From: BP-464 sp045805505 | GTDB taxonomy: Bacteria > Actinomycetota > Thermoleophilia > Solirubrobacterales > Solirubrobacteraceae | Direction of reading: 5' to 3' | Length of the DNA stretch: 64,000 nt | Assembly: GCA_045805505.1 (NCBI GenBank) | Contig: JBJMLA010000075.1 | Span: forward strand, 1 to 64,000 | Shown here: one piece after another, positions 1 to 7,585 of the stretch | How positions within the stretch are numbered: the first letter of the stretch is position 1 | Layout of the letters: each line of letters opens with the position of its first letter | The notes under the pieces: generated by a model | Seen by the model: the letters and a program-made list of their open reading frames with translations, nothing else | Told to the model about the DNA's origin: nothing | The model's database searches: none | Program-made: the position numbers and the translations under genes

Positions 1-272
1 CCGCCGCCGCCGCCGCCAGCGCCGGGCCCGTCGCCCGTTCCGGCCGGGCCGCGTCGCCGCGGCGCGCGCTCGAGCCCCGGCAGGGGGATCTGGGCGGTCT
101 CGGTCGCTGTCGTGGCGGTCTCACCTTCGTCCCAGTCCAGCGCGCCGGCGACATCGGCCAGCAGCTTGGCGGCGTTCTCTGGCGTGGGGTCGCCGGCGTA
201 GTCGGCCGCCGTGGCCCGGGCGGCGCCCCAGGCCCGGCCCCCGCTTCCCGGATAGGAGCTCGAGGTGCCCAT
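1..272 (-). CDS. qatB: QatB-like protein, N-terminal part (runs off left edge)
   Basis: The minus strand opens with an ATG at 272 that overlaps the stop of the upstream ATPase gene by one base (TGATG), so the two are translationally coupled. About 90 residues are visible. They begin MGTSSSYPGSGGRAWGAAR, followed by an acidic stretch and then a Gly run encoded by the GCC/CCG repeat at the window edge. An MGTS-S-Y/G start directly after a KAP ATPase is, from memory, what QatB of the Qat anti-phage system looks like; QatB itself has no known biochemical function. If right, qatC (QueC-like) and qatD (TatD-like nuclease) should follow beyond position 1. The assignment rests on context and the N-terminal motif only. 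Confidence 0.6.
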   Translation of the reverse strand, partial: MGTSSSYPGSGGRAWGAARATAADYAGDPTPENAAKLLADVAGALDWDEGETATTATETAQIPLPGLERAPRRRGPAGTGDGPGAGGGGG

Positions 273-2047
273 CAGGTCTTCCCGGGCTCGATTCCCAGCC
301 GCTTGCGGGCCAGCGCGAGGAGGCGTTTGTCGAGCCGGTCGCTGGCGACCCAGGCCGTGACGACCTCGGTCAGCGGCGGCTGCGGATCCTTCTCGGGGGT
401 CAGGGCGACGACCAGGGGCCCCTTGATGCGCTGGGGGTCGAGCTCGGCGAGGCCTTCGGCCATCGCGTCGGCGACGCCGCGATCCTCGGCCAGCAGGCCG
501 AGCGGTCCGGCCAGCGCCTTCTCCTGGTCGGGCCGCCGCTTGAGCAGCGAGACGAAATGGCGGGCCAGGATGATGCGGTGCTCAAGCGCGGCGCCGGGCA
601 GCCGCTCGGCCGCGTCCTTCTGCTCGCCTCGCGAGCCGAGGAACAGGTCGGCGAGCACCCGCACCTCGGGCGGCAGGCCCGACTCGGGACTGGTACGGCT
701 GCGCAGGGCGGCGGCCAGACGCAGGTAGGAGTCAAGCTCGACCCCGGACAGCTCGGGGTCAAGCTGCGCCCAGCGCCGCAGGGCATCCAGCGCCCCATCT
801 CCGGCCACGCCCGGCACGCTCTCCTGCCCCTGTTCCAGAGCACCGAGCCGGTTACGCAGCTCTCCCTCGCGCAGCCAGTTGAGCAGCGTGACGAACGCGT
901 GGTCCTCCAGCTGCTCGAGAACCATCAGCTTGGCCAGCGCATCGGGTTGCAGGTCGATCCCGCGGCGGGCAGCGACGGTCGAGCGGATCCAGTAGTCGTT
1001 GAGGAAGCGCTTGAGGCGGCGAGGGTTGCCTTCCAGGCGCTCATAGAGGATGGGGGCGAGCATGGTCGCCAGCTGAAGGTCGGCGAGGGCCTCGCCGCCA
1101 AGGTCCCCGGTGGGCATCTGCGCGAGGACGTCGGCTTCGCCGGCGGCGCGGCGCGTGGCGCAATGGGCGGCATAGGGCTCGAGCGTGGCGCCTTCGGGAA
1201 GGTGGCGCTCGAGCATGAGCAGCGCGAGGTATGCCTCGGTCTCCCCGCGGCCCAGGGCCGGCACCCGGACGGGGATCTGCACGATCTTCTCGAGGTACTG
1301 ACGCCCCATCTCGGCCGCCTGCGGTGAGGGCTCGTACTGCCGGGCGATGGCCAACGCCACCATCCGGCGGTCTGCGGCAAGAACGAACGCCATCTTCGGG
1401 ACCGAGAGGAACAACTTGACGGCCTCGAGGCTGGAGACCACGGTGGGCGGCAGACAGCGGTCGAGGTCATCGACGAGGACGACCACGCGCGCGATGTCGG
1501 GCAACTCGAGCATGAGCGCGGCGAACTCGTCGCGGAAGCCCTGCAGCGTCGGCTCCTCGACGACCTCGGGGTCCTCGCCGAAGAGCTCCATCAGCTCCTC
1601 GAGCTTGGGCAGGCCCATGCTCAGGACCGAGTTGGTCGCGAGCTTGACGACCTTGGAGACCTTGATGCGACGGGTCAGCTTCCTGAAGTGCCCGCGGATG
1701 GACTCGGAGACCTTGTCGAGGCCGCCCTGCTGCTCGATGACGACGTTGCGGATCGCGGTGAGCACCTCGGCGATCAGCGTCGCCTTGGGGTCGGTGGCCG
1801 GGTCGTACTCCCACGGATGGGTCTGGATGACCACCACGCCATCGCGCTCGGCGAGCTCGGTCGCCAGGAGCGCCAGGATGCTGCTCTTCCCCGACCCCCA
1901 ATCGCCTTCGATGCTGACGGTGACGGGGTCGAGCTTGTCGCGCAGCAGGGCTTCGGCGACAGGGGCGGTGACGTCACGGAAGCCGAGGAGGTCCAGCGCG
2001 CTGGGATTGTCGGGCCACAGCGGGGTCGTCATCTGCCGCGTCCGCAT
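272..2047 (-). CDS. qatA: KAP-family P-loop NTPase, likely QatA of a Qat defence system
   Basis: 591 residues. The Walker A motif GDWGSGKSS is near residue 50 and the Walker B motif VVVLVDDLDRC near residue 190, followed by a sensor-like AADRRM stretch. This arrangement is diagnostic of KAP NTPases. No convincing membrane segment is visible, unlike Kidins220-type members. The C-terminal half is a charged helical region. KAP ATPases are the QatA component of the four-gene Qat anti-phage system, and the one-base overlap with a QatB-like gene supports that reading. The start could also be the Met at 2032 (MTTPLWPDNPSALDLLGF), which better matches the family N-terminus; neither start has a clear ribosome-binding site. 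Transcribed divergently from the HNH-TIR operon. Confidence 0.8.
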   Translation of the reverse strand: MRTRQMTTPLWPDNPSALDLLGFRDVTAPVAEALLRDKLDPVTVSIEGDWGSGKSSILALLATELAERDGVVVIQTHPWEYDPATDPKATLIAEVLTAIRNVVIEQQGGLDKVSESIRGHFRKLTRRIKVSKVVKLATNSVLSMGLPKLEELMELFGEDPEVVEEPTLQGFRDEFAALMLELPDIARVVVLVDDLDRCLPPTVVSSLEAVKLFLSVPKMAFVLAADRRMVALAIARQYEPSPQAAEMGRQYLEKIVQIPVRVPALGRGETEAYLALLMLERHLPEGATLEPYAAHCATRRAAGEADVLAQMPTGDLGGEALADLQLATMLAPILYERLEGNPRRLKRFLNDYWIRSTVAARRGIDLQPDALAKLMVLEQLEDHAFVTLLNWLREGELRNRLGALEQGQESVPGVAGDGALDALRRWAQLDPELSGVELDSYLRLAAALRSRTSPESGLPPEVRVLADLFLGSRGEQKDAAERLPGAALEHRIILARHFVSLLKRRPDQEKALAGPLGLLAEDRGVADAMAEGLAELDPQRIKGPLVVALTPEKDPQPPLTEVVTAWVASDRLDKRLLALARKRLGIEPGKT

Positions 2048-2106
2048 CGGTGCAGATGAGACGTGAGCACGGTTCAGTGTTGCGTGCCGCCGGGCGTTCG
2101 CGCAAG

Positions 2107-2123
2107 GTCACACGCGTGTCTAC
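2107..2123. promoter_or_regulatory. operator-like palindrome between qatA and the HNH-TIR operon
   Basis: The sequence GTCACACGCGTGTCTAC contains the 10-bp palindrome ACACGCGTGT. Read on the minus strand it begins GTAGACAC, the same half-site seen at 4977 and 10416. It lies in the roughly 120-bp divergent intergenic region, so a protein bound here could control both the Qat-like operon and the HNH-TIR operon. Role inferred from position and recurrence. Confidence 0.45.
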
Positions 2124-2167
2124 TTCGCGGTCGACGGCCATCCGGTCGTGCTGAGACGCTGGGCGGG

Positions 2168-2905
2168 ATGCCCGGCTCGCCGACGCAGAGCGCAACAGCG
2201 GGCCCGACTGAGATTCTCGCTCGGCTGGCCCGCTTTGACCCCCAACGCGACTATTACGCGCTGAGTCTCCTCGCCCACGAGGAGGACCGTCCCGGCTGGA
2301 GCGCCTACACGCAGTACGCGGGCCCCTCCCCGACCAGGAGAGGCTGGGAGCTTCGCGAGGCCGCGCTGGTCGACCCCACGGCGATGACCGCGCTCTGGGG
2401 CGACCAGGGCTGGCTCACGGTAGAAAGGCCCGGAACGCTGGGGCTGTGGGTCCGGCTGGGCGGACATGCGCTCGTCGCACCCGAGCTCGCGCGCCAGCGC
2501 CTGGCCAGCATGCTGGCGCCCCAGGAATGCGCCCCCGATGGCGCGATCGGCTACGTACGCAGCGAAGGCCTGCGGCCCTGCGAAACAGGCCGCCGCCCTC
2601 CACGGTCGACGCGACGGCGCATCCTGCGCCGCGACAACTTCCGCTGCCGGCGCTGCGGAGCGGGCGGAACCGGCGTCGAGCTCTCCCGCCATCACGTCGT
2701 GCCCCACAGCCAGGGAGGGCTCAGCCGCGAGCGCGACCTGATCACACTCTGCCAGGACTGCCACGATCACCTCCACGAGGGCCCGCAACTCTGGGAGTAC
2801 GCACTGGAGCAGGCGTTCGCACGGTTGCCCCGCGATAACCACCACGCCCACCGCCGCCGCTATCGCGCCGCGATGACGCGCCGGCGAGAACCCGGCGAGA
2901 GATGA
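2168..2905 (+). CDS. HNH endonuclease-domain protein
   Basis: 245 residues from the ATG at 2168, which follows a GGGCGGG purine stretch; the upstream in-frame start at 2063 would run through the operator-like palindrome and looks non-coding. The C-terminal third (about residues 155-205) is a zinc-ribbon HNH domain: C160 and C163, then SRHHVVPHSQGG (H175, H176), then LCQDCHDHLHEG with C195 and C198. The N-terminal 140 residues are unrecognised and may carry the specificity. The stop overlaps the next start (ATGA), tying it to the TIR-like protein. HNH nucleases paired with NAD-degrading or nucleotide-binding proteins are common in defence loci; a DNA-cleaving effector role is inference. Confidence 0.8.
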   Translation: MPGSPTQSATAGPTEILARLARFDPQRDYYALSLLAHEEDRPGWSAYTQYAGPSPTRRGWELREAALVDPTAMTALWGDQGWLTVERPGTLGLWVRLGGHALVAPELARQRLASMLAPQECAPDGAIGYVRSEGLRPCETGRRPPRSTRRRILRRDNFRCRRCGAGGTGVELSRHHVVPHSQGGLSRERDLITLCQDCHDHLHEGPQLWEYALEQAFARLPRDNHHAHRRRYRAAMTRRREPGER

Positions 2906-4104
2906 CCACGGTCCCCGGAGGGCAGCCCGGGCCTCGCGCCCTCGACCTCACCGTGCTGCAGACCCTCGACCGCCTGCAGGAAGCGGGGCGGCTGTCCTGG
3001 GCCGACGCCCTCGACGTCGCGCGCGAATGCGGCATCGACAGCGGTGACGACCGCCAACGCGAGCGCTTCGTCGTCGAGCTCGAGGTCGGCCGCTCCGACG
3101 GGCTGCTGACGTTCGACATCGTCGCCCAGCTCGGCCATGCCCGCCAGCCCCGGCGCGACGAGTACGCCTACCTGAGCACCCTGCGGAACTTCCGCCTGCT
3201 GACGGCCGGGCGCGACCGCGCGCGCGGCCAGATCGTCGTGCCGGCCGATCCGCCGGGCGACCGTGACGACCAGCGGCGCTTTCCGCTGCGCGTCATCCAA
3301 GACGCCGCGCGTGACCTCGGCGAGCAGCTCGACCGGCGCGAGGCGGTGGCGTTCTTCAGCGATTGCGGGATCGCCGCCCAGGAACAGGCGCAGGTCATCG
3401 ACACCGCCGCCTTCGTCGAGGAGCTGCTCAGCGAACGCCTCGCCCGCGGCACCGCCGGGCGCCGCGAGGTCCGGCGCTTCCTCGGAGGATGGCTGTCGGG
3501 CGAGCTCGAGCTGGCGCCCGCCCCCGGGGTCCGCGCAACCATCGAGCGTAAGCTCGCCCGCGCCGGCTGGTTCCTGCGCGAAGGCTGCCTGGAGATCGGC
3601 GAGCCCCAGCGCCAGGCGGCCGAACCGGACCCGCCGACGAGCGCCATCGGCGAGGGCCGCCCGGCGATCTTCGTCGTTCACGGCCATCAGGGGCGCGACA
3701 CCGTGGCGCGCACGCTGGAACGGATCTGCCCGGCCGCGGTGGTCATCCTCGACGAGCAGCCCAATCGGGGGCAGACGATCATCGAGAAGTACGAGCAGGC
3801 TGCGGCATCGACGTCCTATGCCGTCGTACTGATGACCGACGACGACGTCGGCGGACCGGACAACGACCGGCTGGGGCCCCGCGCCCGCCAGAACGTCATC
3901 TTCGAGTTCGGCTACTTCGTCGCCAGCCTCGGTCGTCGCAACGTCGCCGTGCTCCGGGCCCCCGGCGTCGAGAGCTTCTCAGACATCGACGGGATCGTCT
4001 GGATCGGCTTCGGGGCCGATGGTGGATGGCGTGTCGAGCTGGCTCGCGAGCTGACGACGGCAGGGCTGCCCGTGGACTGGGAGGCGCTGCGCTCGCTGGG
4101 CTAG
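2902..4104 (+). CDS. TIR-like (PF10137-type) nucleotide-binding protein
   Basis: 400 residues. The C-terminal 150 residues match the TIR-like family: IFVVHGHQGRDTVAR near residue 256, then DEQPNRGQTIIEKYEQ, SYAVVLMTDDDVGG, and the hallmark ARQNVIFEFGYFVASLGRR, where E335 sits at the usual catalytic Glu position. Relatives include the NAD-hydrolysing TIR effector of some CBASS systems. The N-terminal 250 residues are an unrecognised, largely helical region. ATGA-coupled to the HNH gene. No cyclase gene is visible nearby, so this would not be a standard CBASS. NADase activity is inferred from family membership, not shown. Confidence 0.82.
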   Translation: MTTVPGGQPGPRALDLTVLQTLDRLQEAGRLSWADALDVARECGIDSGDDRQRERFVVELEVGRSDGLLTFDIVAQLGHARQPRRDEYAYLSTLRNFRLLTAGRDRARGQIVVPADPPGDRDDQRRFPLRVIQDAARDLGEQLDRREAVAFFSDCGIAAQEQAQVIDTAAFVEELLSERLARGTAGRREVRRFLGGWLSGELELAPAPGVRATIERKLARAGWFLREGCLEIGEPQRQAAEPDPPTSAIGEGRPAIFVVHGHQGRDTVARTLERICPAAVVILDEQPNRGQTIIEKYEQAAASTSYAVVLMTDDDVGGPDNDRLGPRARQNVIFEFGYFVASLGRRNVAVLRAPGVESFSDIDGIVWIGFGADGGWRVELARELTTAGLPVDWEALRSLG

Positions 4105-4256
4105 TTGACTTCGCATACCACGACGAGCTCGGCGAACCCCAGGACACGCGGGTCGAAGCCGGCCTGCTCGCCCGGGGAGTGCGGTTCATCATCGCGTCGG
4201 CCATGGCGCCCGACCGGCTCTATGAGGTCATGGCCGACGGGGCGTCGCCGGAATGA
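4026..4256 (+). CDS. small hypothetical protein, third ORF of the HNH-TIR operon
   Basis: 76 residues if the ATG at 4026 is used, overlapping the end of the TIR-like gene by 79 bases in another frame. The part after the TIR stop (VDFAYHDELGEPQDTRVEAG onward) has normal protein-like composition, but no start codon lies in that portion, so either the long overlap is real or this is the tail of a decayed gene. It ends in an ATGA overlap with the next ORF, which argues for translation. No family recognised. Confidence 0.4.
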   Translation: MACRAGSRADDGRAARGLGGAALAGLVDFAYHDELGEPQDTRVEAGLLARGVRFIIASAMAPDRLYEVMADGASPE

Positions 4257-4465
4257 TCGCCTGGATGGCCGAGCTCGACGGCGCCGGGACCTGCCTGCTC
4301 GTTCTGCGCGGCGACTCCACGATGCTGCAGCGCGACCGCCCGGCCATCGCCCTGAGCAACGCCAAGATGGAGGTCCGGACCGGCACCGTCGGAGACCTCG
4401 TCGGCGGCGACGAGCTGCGCCGCGCCGCCCGCGCCACCCCCGACCTGATCCGGACGCCGACGTGA
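4253..4465 (+). CDS. small hypothetical protein, fourth ORF of the HNH-TIR operon
   Basis: 70 residues (starts MIAWMAELDGAGTCLLVLRG). Linked by ATGA to the ORF before and by GTGA to the ORF after. Mixed hydrophobic and charged composition with no motif I recognise and no membrane segment. Its support is the chain of 4-base overlaps, typical of co-translated actinobacterial genes. Confidence 0.45.
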   Translation: MIAWMAELDGAGTCLLVLRGDSTMLQRDRPAIALSNAKMEVRTGTVGDLVGGDELRRAARATPDLIRTPT

Positions 4466-4794
4466 GCCGCCGGCGGGGGCCCGCCGCTCGCGGCGGACTG
4501 CTCTATCTGCTGGCGGCCCCCGAGGACCCGCGACGCGACTCCGTGGGCCGGGTCATCGACCGCCTGGTCGACATATCCTGCCGGGCCTGCGCCAGCTTCG
4601 GGAAGCCTCCGGGCCGGTCCTGGCCTCCGGAGATCATCGGAGCGCGGCGCGCCCCACGGAAACCGGTGTACGCCCCGCCCACTCGCGTCCCCGCCATCGG
4701 GGTCACGGCCCACGCCGGCGCCCCGTCCACCTGCCACGGCCGCCGGATCACCCACCACGGATCGAAATCGGCGCGCGGCGGCAATGCTGACTGA
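4462..4794 (+). CDS. small basic hypothetical protein, last ORF of the HNH-TIR operon
   Basis: 110 residues from a GTG that overlaps the previous stop (GTGA). It begins with a basic SRRRGPAARGG stretch, then LLYLLAAPEDPRRDSVGRVIDRLVD, and contains two closely spaced cysteines (SCRACASFG). Proline- and arginine-rich C-terminus. No family recognised. It could be chance coding downstream of the operon; the overlap and the length without stops are the only support. Confidence 0.35.
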   Translation: MSRRRGPAARGGLLYLLAAPEDPRRDSVGRVIDRLVDISCRACASFGKPPGRSWPPEIIGARRAPRKPVYAPPTRVPAIGVTAHAGAPSTCHGRRITHHGSKSARGGNAD

Positions 4795-4976
4795 CCCGAC
4801 GCGGCAGGACCGAGATCAGGCGGTTCGGGTCGGCTGACCGCCCAACTCTTGCCGAGAGAGGCATGCCCGGCGGCGGACGCAGGCCGGCGGCAGAGGTGCG
4901 CCGACCTGCCGGCGCGGATCCCGCAAGTTCGCCCACGGCTCTGCGCACGCATCGTCCGGACCCAAGGCACGGGTTT

Positions 4977-4994
4977 GTAGACACCTGTGTGTAC
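4977..4994. promoter_or_regulatory. operator-like motif upstream of the first TetR gene
   Basis: GTAGACACCTGTGTGTAC is an imperfect 18-bp palindrome sharing the GTAGACAC half with sites at 2107 and 10416. It lies 77 bp before the TetR start at 5071. Otherwise the 4795-5070 gap shows only the second site at 5032; I see no gene in it. Confidence 0.5.
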
Positions 4995-5031
4995 CCAGAC
5001 CGCACCCGAGCGGTAGCGCGTTCGGCCTTTT

Positions 5032-5049
5032 GGAACTTCCGTGTGTTTA
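5032..5049. promoter_or_regulatory. second operator-like motif before TetR gene
   Basis: GGAACTTCCGTGTGTTTA has the GGAAC and TGTTT half-site pattern of the locus-wide motif, in degraded form. It lies 22 bp upstream of the ATG at 5071, where a bound repressor would block transcription initiation. Weaker than the sites at 5845 or 17477. Confidence 0.35.
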
Positions 5050-5070
5050 GAAAGCTATGCTGCCCGCTCG

Positions 5071-5700
5071 ATGCCTGAACCTTCCGCCGAAGACGGCCCG
5101 AGCGGCGGAGCCCGCGCACGCCCTGCCCCGCCCCCCGGGTGGCCGCAGGAGACCCGGTCGAGCATCCTCGAAGCGATGGCGCTCGTCACCGCCGACCTCG
5201 GCTACGTCGAGACCCGCGTCGACGACGTCATCACCCGCGCCGGCGTCTCCCGGCGCACGTTCTATCAGTACTTCTCCGACCGCGAAGACTGCTTCTTCGC
5301 CGTCTACGAGCTGATCCGCGAGGGGACGCTGACGCGGTTTACCCCCGACCCCGAGGCCGACGGCACGCCCCAGGAAAGGCTTGCAGCCGCCGTGGGACGC
5401 GGATTGGAGTACTTCGCAGCGTGGCCACACCACGCCCATGTCCTGCTCGTCGACATCGTCTCCACCGGCCCCAAGGGCGCCACCCGCCACGAGGAGACCA
5501 TGGCCCAGCTGGCCAAGCTCCTGGTCGACTGCGAGGCCTGGTCGCCCCGCGACTGGGGCGAGCTCGACGACAACGACCAGGCCCAGGCGCTGATCGGGGC
5601 GATGCACCGGGTGGTCGCCCACCGGATCGCCGACGGACGCCACGCCACGCTCGGCGCGGTGGCCCAAGGCCTTACCGCGCTGGCGCTGCCGAGCGCCTGA
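5071..5700 (+). CDS. TetR/AcrR-family transcriptional regulator
   Basis: 209 residues. The helix-turn-helix is VDDVITRAGVSRRTFYQYFSDREDCFFAVYE at about residues 46-76, the standard TetR signature, followed by a helical ligand domain. The start at 5071 is preferred because upstream codons run into the operator region. It differs from the next four plus-strand TetR proteins in lacking their LPxGRHGxP arm, so it is a more distant paralog. Ligand unknown. Two operator-like sites lie just upstream, suggesting autoregulation. Confidence 0.88.
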   Translation: MPEPSAEDGPSGGARARPAPPPGWPQETRSSILEAMALVTADLGYVETRVDDVITRAGVSRRTFYQYFSDREDCFFAVYELIREGTLTRFTPDPEADGTPQERLAAAVGRGLEYFAAWPHHAHVLLVDIVSTGPKGATRHEETMAQLAKLLVDCEAWSPRDWGELDDNDQAQALIGAMHRVVAHRIADGRHATLGAVAQGLTALALPSA

Positions 5701-5844
5701 CCGACCCGCCGCCCATGTCGCTCGGAGGCCAGACCGGGCCGCCGCGACCGACGCGGGCCCAGCGCGGCAGCCCGCCCAGGAGAGCGTCGCCCGACACCTT
5801 TCGCGACGCCGGGTAGGCCCCAAGAAACCTGCACGTTCCCCAGT

Positions 5845-5862
5845 GGAAACGTGTATGTTTCC
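5845..5862. promoter_or_regulatory. perfect inverted-repeat operator before TetR gene
   Basis: GGAAACGTGTATGTTTCC: GGAAAC and GTTTCC are perfect inverted arms around a GTGTAT spacer, and one more pair (T and A) extends each arm to 7 bp. It ends 7 bases before the ATG at 5869. This is the cleanest example of the locus-wide motif and the best guess at its true form. Confidence 0.65.
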
Positions 5863-5868
5863 ATTGCC

Positions 5869-6636
5869 ATGGAGGGTCATTCCGCCGCCAACCGTCCGGC
5901 GCATCAGCTTCCCGCCGGACGGCACGGCATCCCGCGCCATCTCGTGCTGTCAAACCAGCGCGACCGGCTCCTGGACGCAGTGATGCAGGTGGTCATGCGC
6001 GACGGCTACCCGGCGATGCGCATCGCCGACGTGATCGCCATCGCCGGCGTCTCGCGGCGCACCTTCTATGACAACTTCGCCAACAAGGAAGACGCCTTCC
6101 TGGCCGCCTATGACGCCGTCGTCGCCCAGCTCGGCGCGACGGTCGGCGCGTCGTTTGCCACCGGTCGCAGCTGGCCGGCCAAGGTCTCGCGCGGCCTCGG
6201 CGCGTTCCTGGGCTACCTGGCCGCCGGCCCGGCGGTCGCCCACGTCTGCATCGTCGAGGTCCTGGCCGCCGGGCCCGCCGCGCTCGAGCGCCGCGCCGAG
6301 GCGATGGCGCGCTTTCGCCGCTTCATCGTGCCCGACGTCGCCGAGGTCCCCGCCGCGGCGACCGTCACCGACCTGACCGTCGAGACGACGATCGGCGGGA
6401 TCTATGAGGTCATCTACTCGCGCGTGGTCGCCGGACGGGCCGACGCGCTACCCGAGCTGCTTCCCGGGCTGCTGCACACCATCCTGCTGCCGTTCGTCGG
6501 GCCCGACATCGCCGCCGCCGAGTGCGCGCGAATCGAGATGGCCGGTGGCGCCCCCGCGGACGCCGCCGTCCTACCGTCGACATCGGGCGGACGGCCGCCG
6601 CAGCCCGGCACGACCATCGCCGCCTCGGCGCCCTGA
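5869..6636 (+). CDS. TetR-family regulator, type-A paralog
   Basis: 255 residues. An N-terminal arm LPAGRHGIPRHLVLSNQRDR precedes the HTH (IADVIAIAGVSRRTFYDNFANKEDAFLAAYD). Ligand domain with LTVETTIGGIYEVIYSRVVAG and LPELLPGLLHTILLPFVG, segments shared almost word for word with the proteins at 7586 and 9087. The unusual basic arm before helix 1 may reach into the minor groove. Start at 5869 is chosen because the alternative at 5851 lies inside the operator. Convergent with the minus-strand TetR at 6640. Confidence 0.9.
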   Translation: MEGHSAANRPAHQLPAGRHGIPRHLVLSNQRDRLLDAVMQVVMRDGYPAMRIADVIAIAGVSRRTFYDNFANKEDAFLAAYDAVVAQLGATVGASFATGRSWPAKVSRGLGAFLGYLAAGPAVAHVCIVEVLAAGPAALERRAEAMARFRRFIVPDVAEVPAAATVTDLTVETTIGGIYEVIYSRVVAGRADALPELLPGLLHTILLPFVGPDIAAAECARIEMAGGAPADAAVLPSTSGGRPPQPGTTIAASAP

Positions 6637-6639
6637 GCG

Positions 6640-7278
6640 CTAGGCGCAGACGGGGTCAAAGCAGCGCACGACCGCCTCAAGGCGATCGCGCAGCGAGGCC
6701 GCGTCGGCGCGCAGGCCGTCGTCGAGCCAGTCCGTGCACACTTGGCCGATCGCGCCGGCCAGCAGCTCGAGCTGCAGCGTGGACACGGGCCCGCCGATCC
6801 GCTCGCGGTAGTGGCGCTCGAGCTGGCCGACGGTGCGCCGGCGCGTCTGCAGCCGCAGGTTGACCAGCGTCGGCCCGCCCGCGCGGCGGTCACCGATCAG
6901 CAGCCGGCCCGCCGAAGGAAAGGCCGACAGCCACACCAGGCCGTCAGCAGTGGCGACGGCCAGCGACTCGGCAAACCCCTCATGGCGGGCCACGGCCTGC
7001 TCCCAGCGCGCGCCGGTGATGTCGGCGACGGCCTGATAGCTGGCGGCGACGCAGTGCTCGGCGCTGCCGAAGTGGCGATCGAGCGTCCGCCGATCACCGC
7101 CCGAGCGGGCGACCAGCGCGTCATCGGTGACCGCGGCCACGCCGCGCTCTCCGACCAGCGCGATGGCCGTCTGGCACAACGCCGAAGCCGCGGGATCCTC
7201 AGGGATCGCAAACAGGCTGGCGCCGTCGGCCATGTCGGCGGGAACATCTGCGGCCAGGGCGAGGCGGTGGGCACCCAT
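6640..7278 (-). CDS. divergent TetR-family regulator, type-B paralog
   Basis: 212 residues. An N-terminal TetR-like fold with a degraded recognition region (DDALVARSGGDRRTLDRHFGSAEHCVAASYQAV). The C-terminal LQLELLAGAIGQVCTDWLDDG matches LQFEVLWGAVGHAITSWIEDG of the protein at 8308, so the two are paralogs. It faces the type-A gene at 5869 tail to tail with 3 bases between stops. The HTH departures could mean altered or lost DNA binding. Confidence 0.8.
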   Translation of the reverse strand: MGAHRLALAADVPADMADGASLFAIPEDPAASALCQTAIALVGERGVAAVTDDALVARSGGDRRTLDRHFGSAEHCVAASYQAVADITGARWEQAVARHEGFAESLAVATADGLVWLSAFPSAGRLLIGDRRAGGPTLVNLRLQTRRRTVGQLERHYRERIGGPVSTLQLELLAGAIGQVCTDWLDDGLRADAASLRDRLEAVVRCFDPVCA

Positions 7279-7353
7279 GCGCCAGACGGTACACGACCCC
7301 GCCCGGATGTGAACAGCGCGGTACCTGGAGCCTGCGCCCCGTCAGGAAGAGAG

Positions 7354-7396
7354 GGAGCCGGCGGCAGCTCCCACCCCGGGTCGCACCGCCGGCTCC
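7354..7396. other. 11-bp-stem hairpin in intergenic region
   Basis: GGAGCCGGCGG (7354-7364) pairs perfectly with CCGCCGGCTCC (7386-7396) around a 21-base loop. It lies between divergent TetR genes in the 7279-7585 gap. No U-tract follows on either strand, so it is not a classical terminator; it may be a leader structure. Apart from this hairpin and two operator-like sites I see nothing in the gap. Confidence 0.4.
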
Positions 7397-7492
7397 TGGC
7401 TCTCGATGACGAGCATCGGAGAAACTCGCCTACTGCACAGAGTCACGCTGGCCCCCGATACCCCACCGGTACGGACCCGCACGCGACAGTTC

Positions 7493-7510
7493 ACAAACTA
7501 CCACGTTTCT
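7493..7510. promoter_or_regulatory. operator-like motif upstream of TetR gene
   Basis: ACAAACTACCACGTTTCT: AAAC and GTTT half-sites separated by six bases, as at 5845. It is the first of two such sites before the ATG at 7586. Confidence 0.45.
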
Positions 7511-7561
7511 ATAGGTCCTGCGTGCTGCTGCCGGTCAGCCATGGCACTCGCTTTCGGCAAT

Positions 7562-7579
7562 GCAAACAGCTACGTTCCC
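7562..7579. promoter_or_regulatory. operator-like motif adjoining TetR start
   Basis: GCAAACAGCTACGTTCCC, six bases before the ATG at 7586; same spacing and half-sites as the 5845 site. The tight placement matches 5845 and 9077, where the motif touches or nearly touches the start codon. Confidence 0.5.
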
Positions 7580-7585
7580 AGACGC

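Noticed and set aside
1..20. CCG/GCC trinucleotide repeat at the window start
   Set aside because: It is the in-frame poly-Gly run of the QatB-like gene on the minus strand, not an independent repeat element.
2902..4104. CBASS system
   Set aside because: Although a TIR-like effector is present, no CD-NTase cyclase or Cap2/Cap3 gene is coupled to it; the E1 and Ubl genes at 35-36 kb are of the multiubiquitin/DUF6527 type and 30 kb away.
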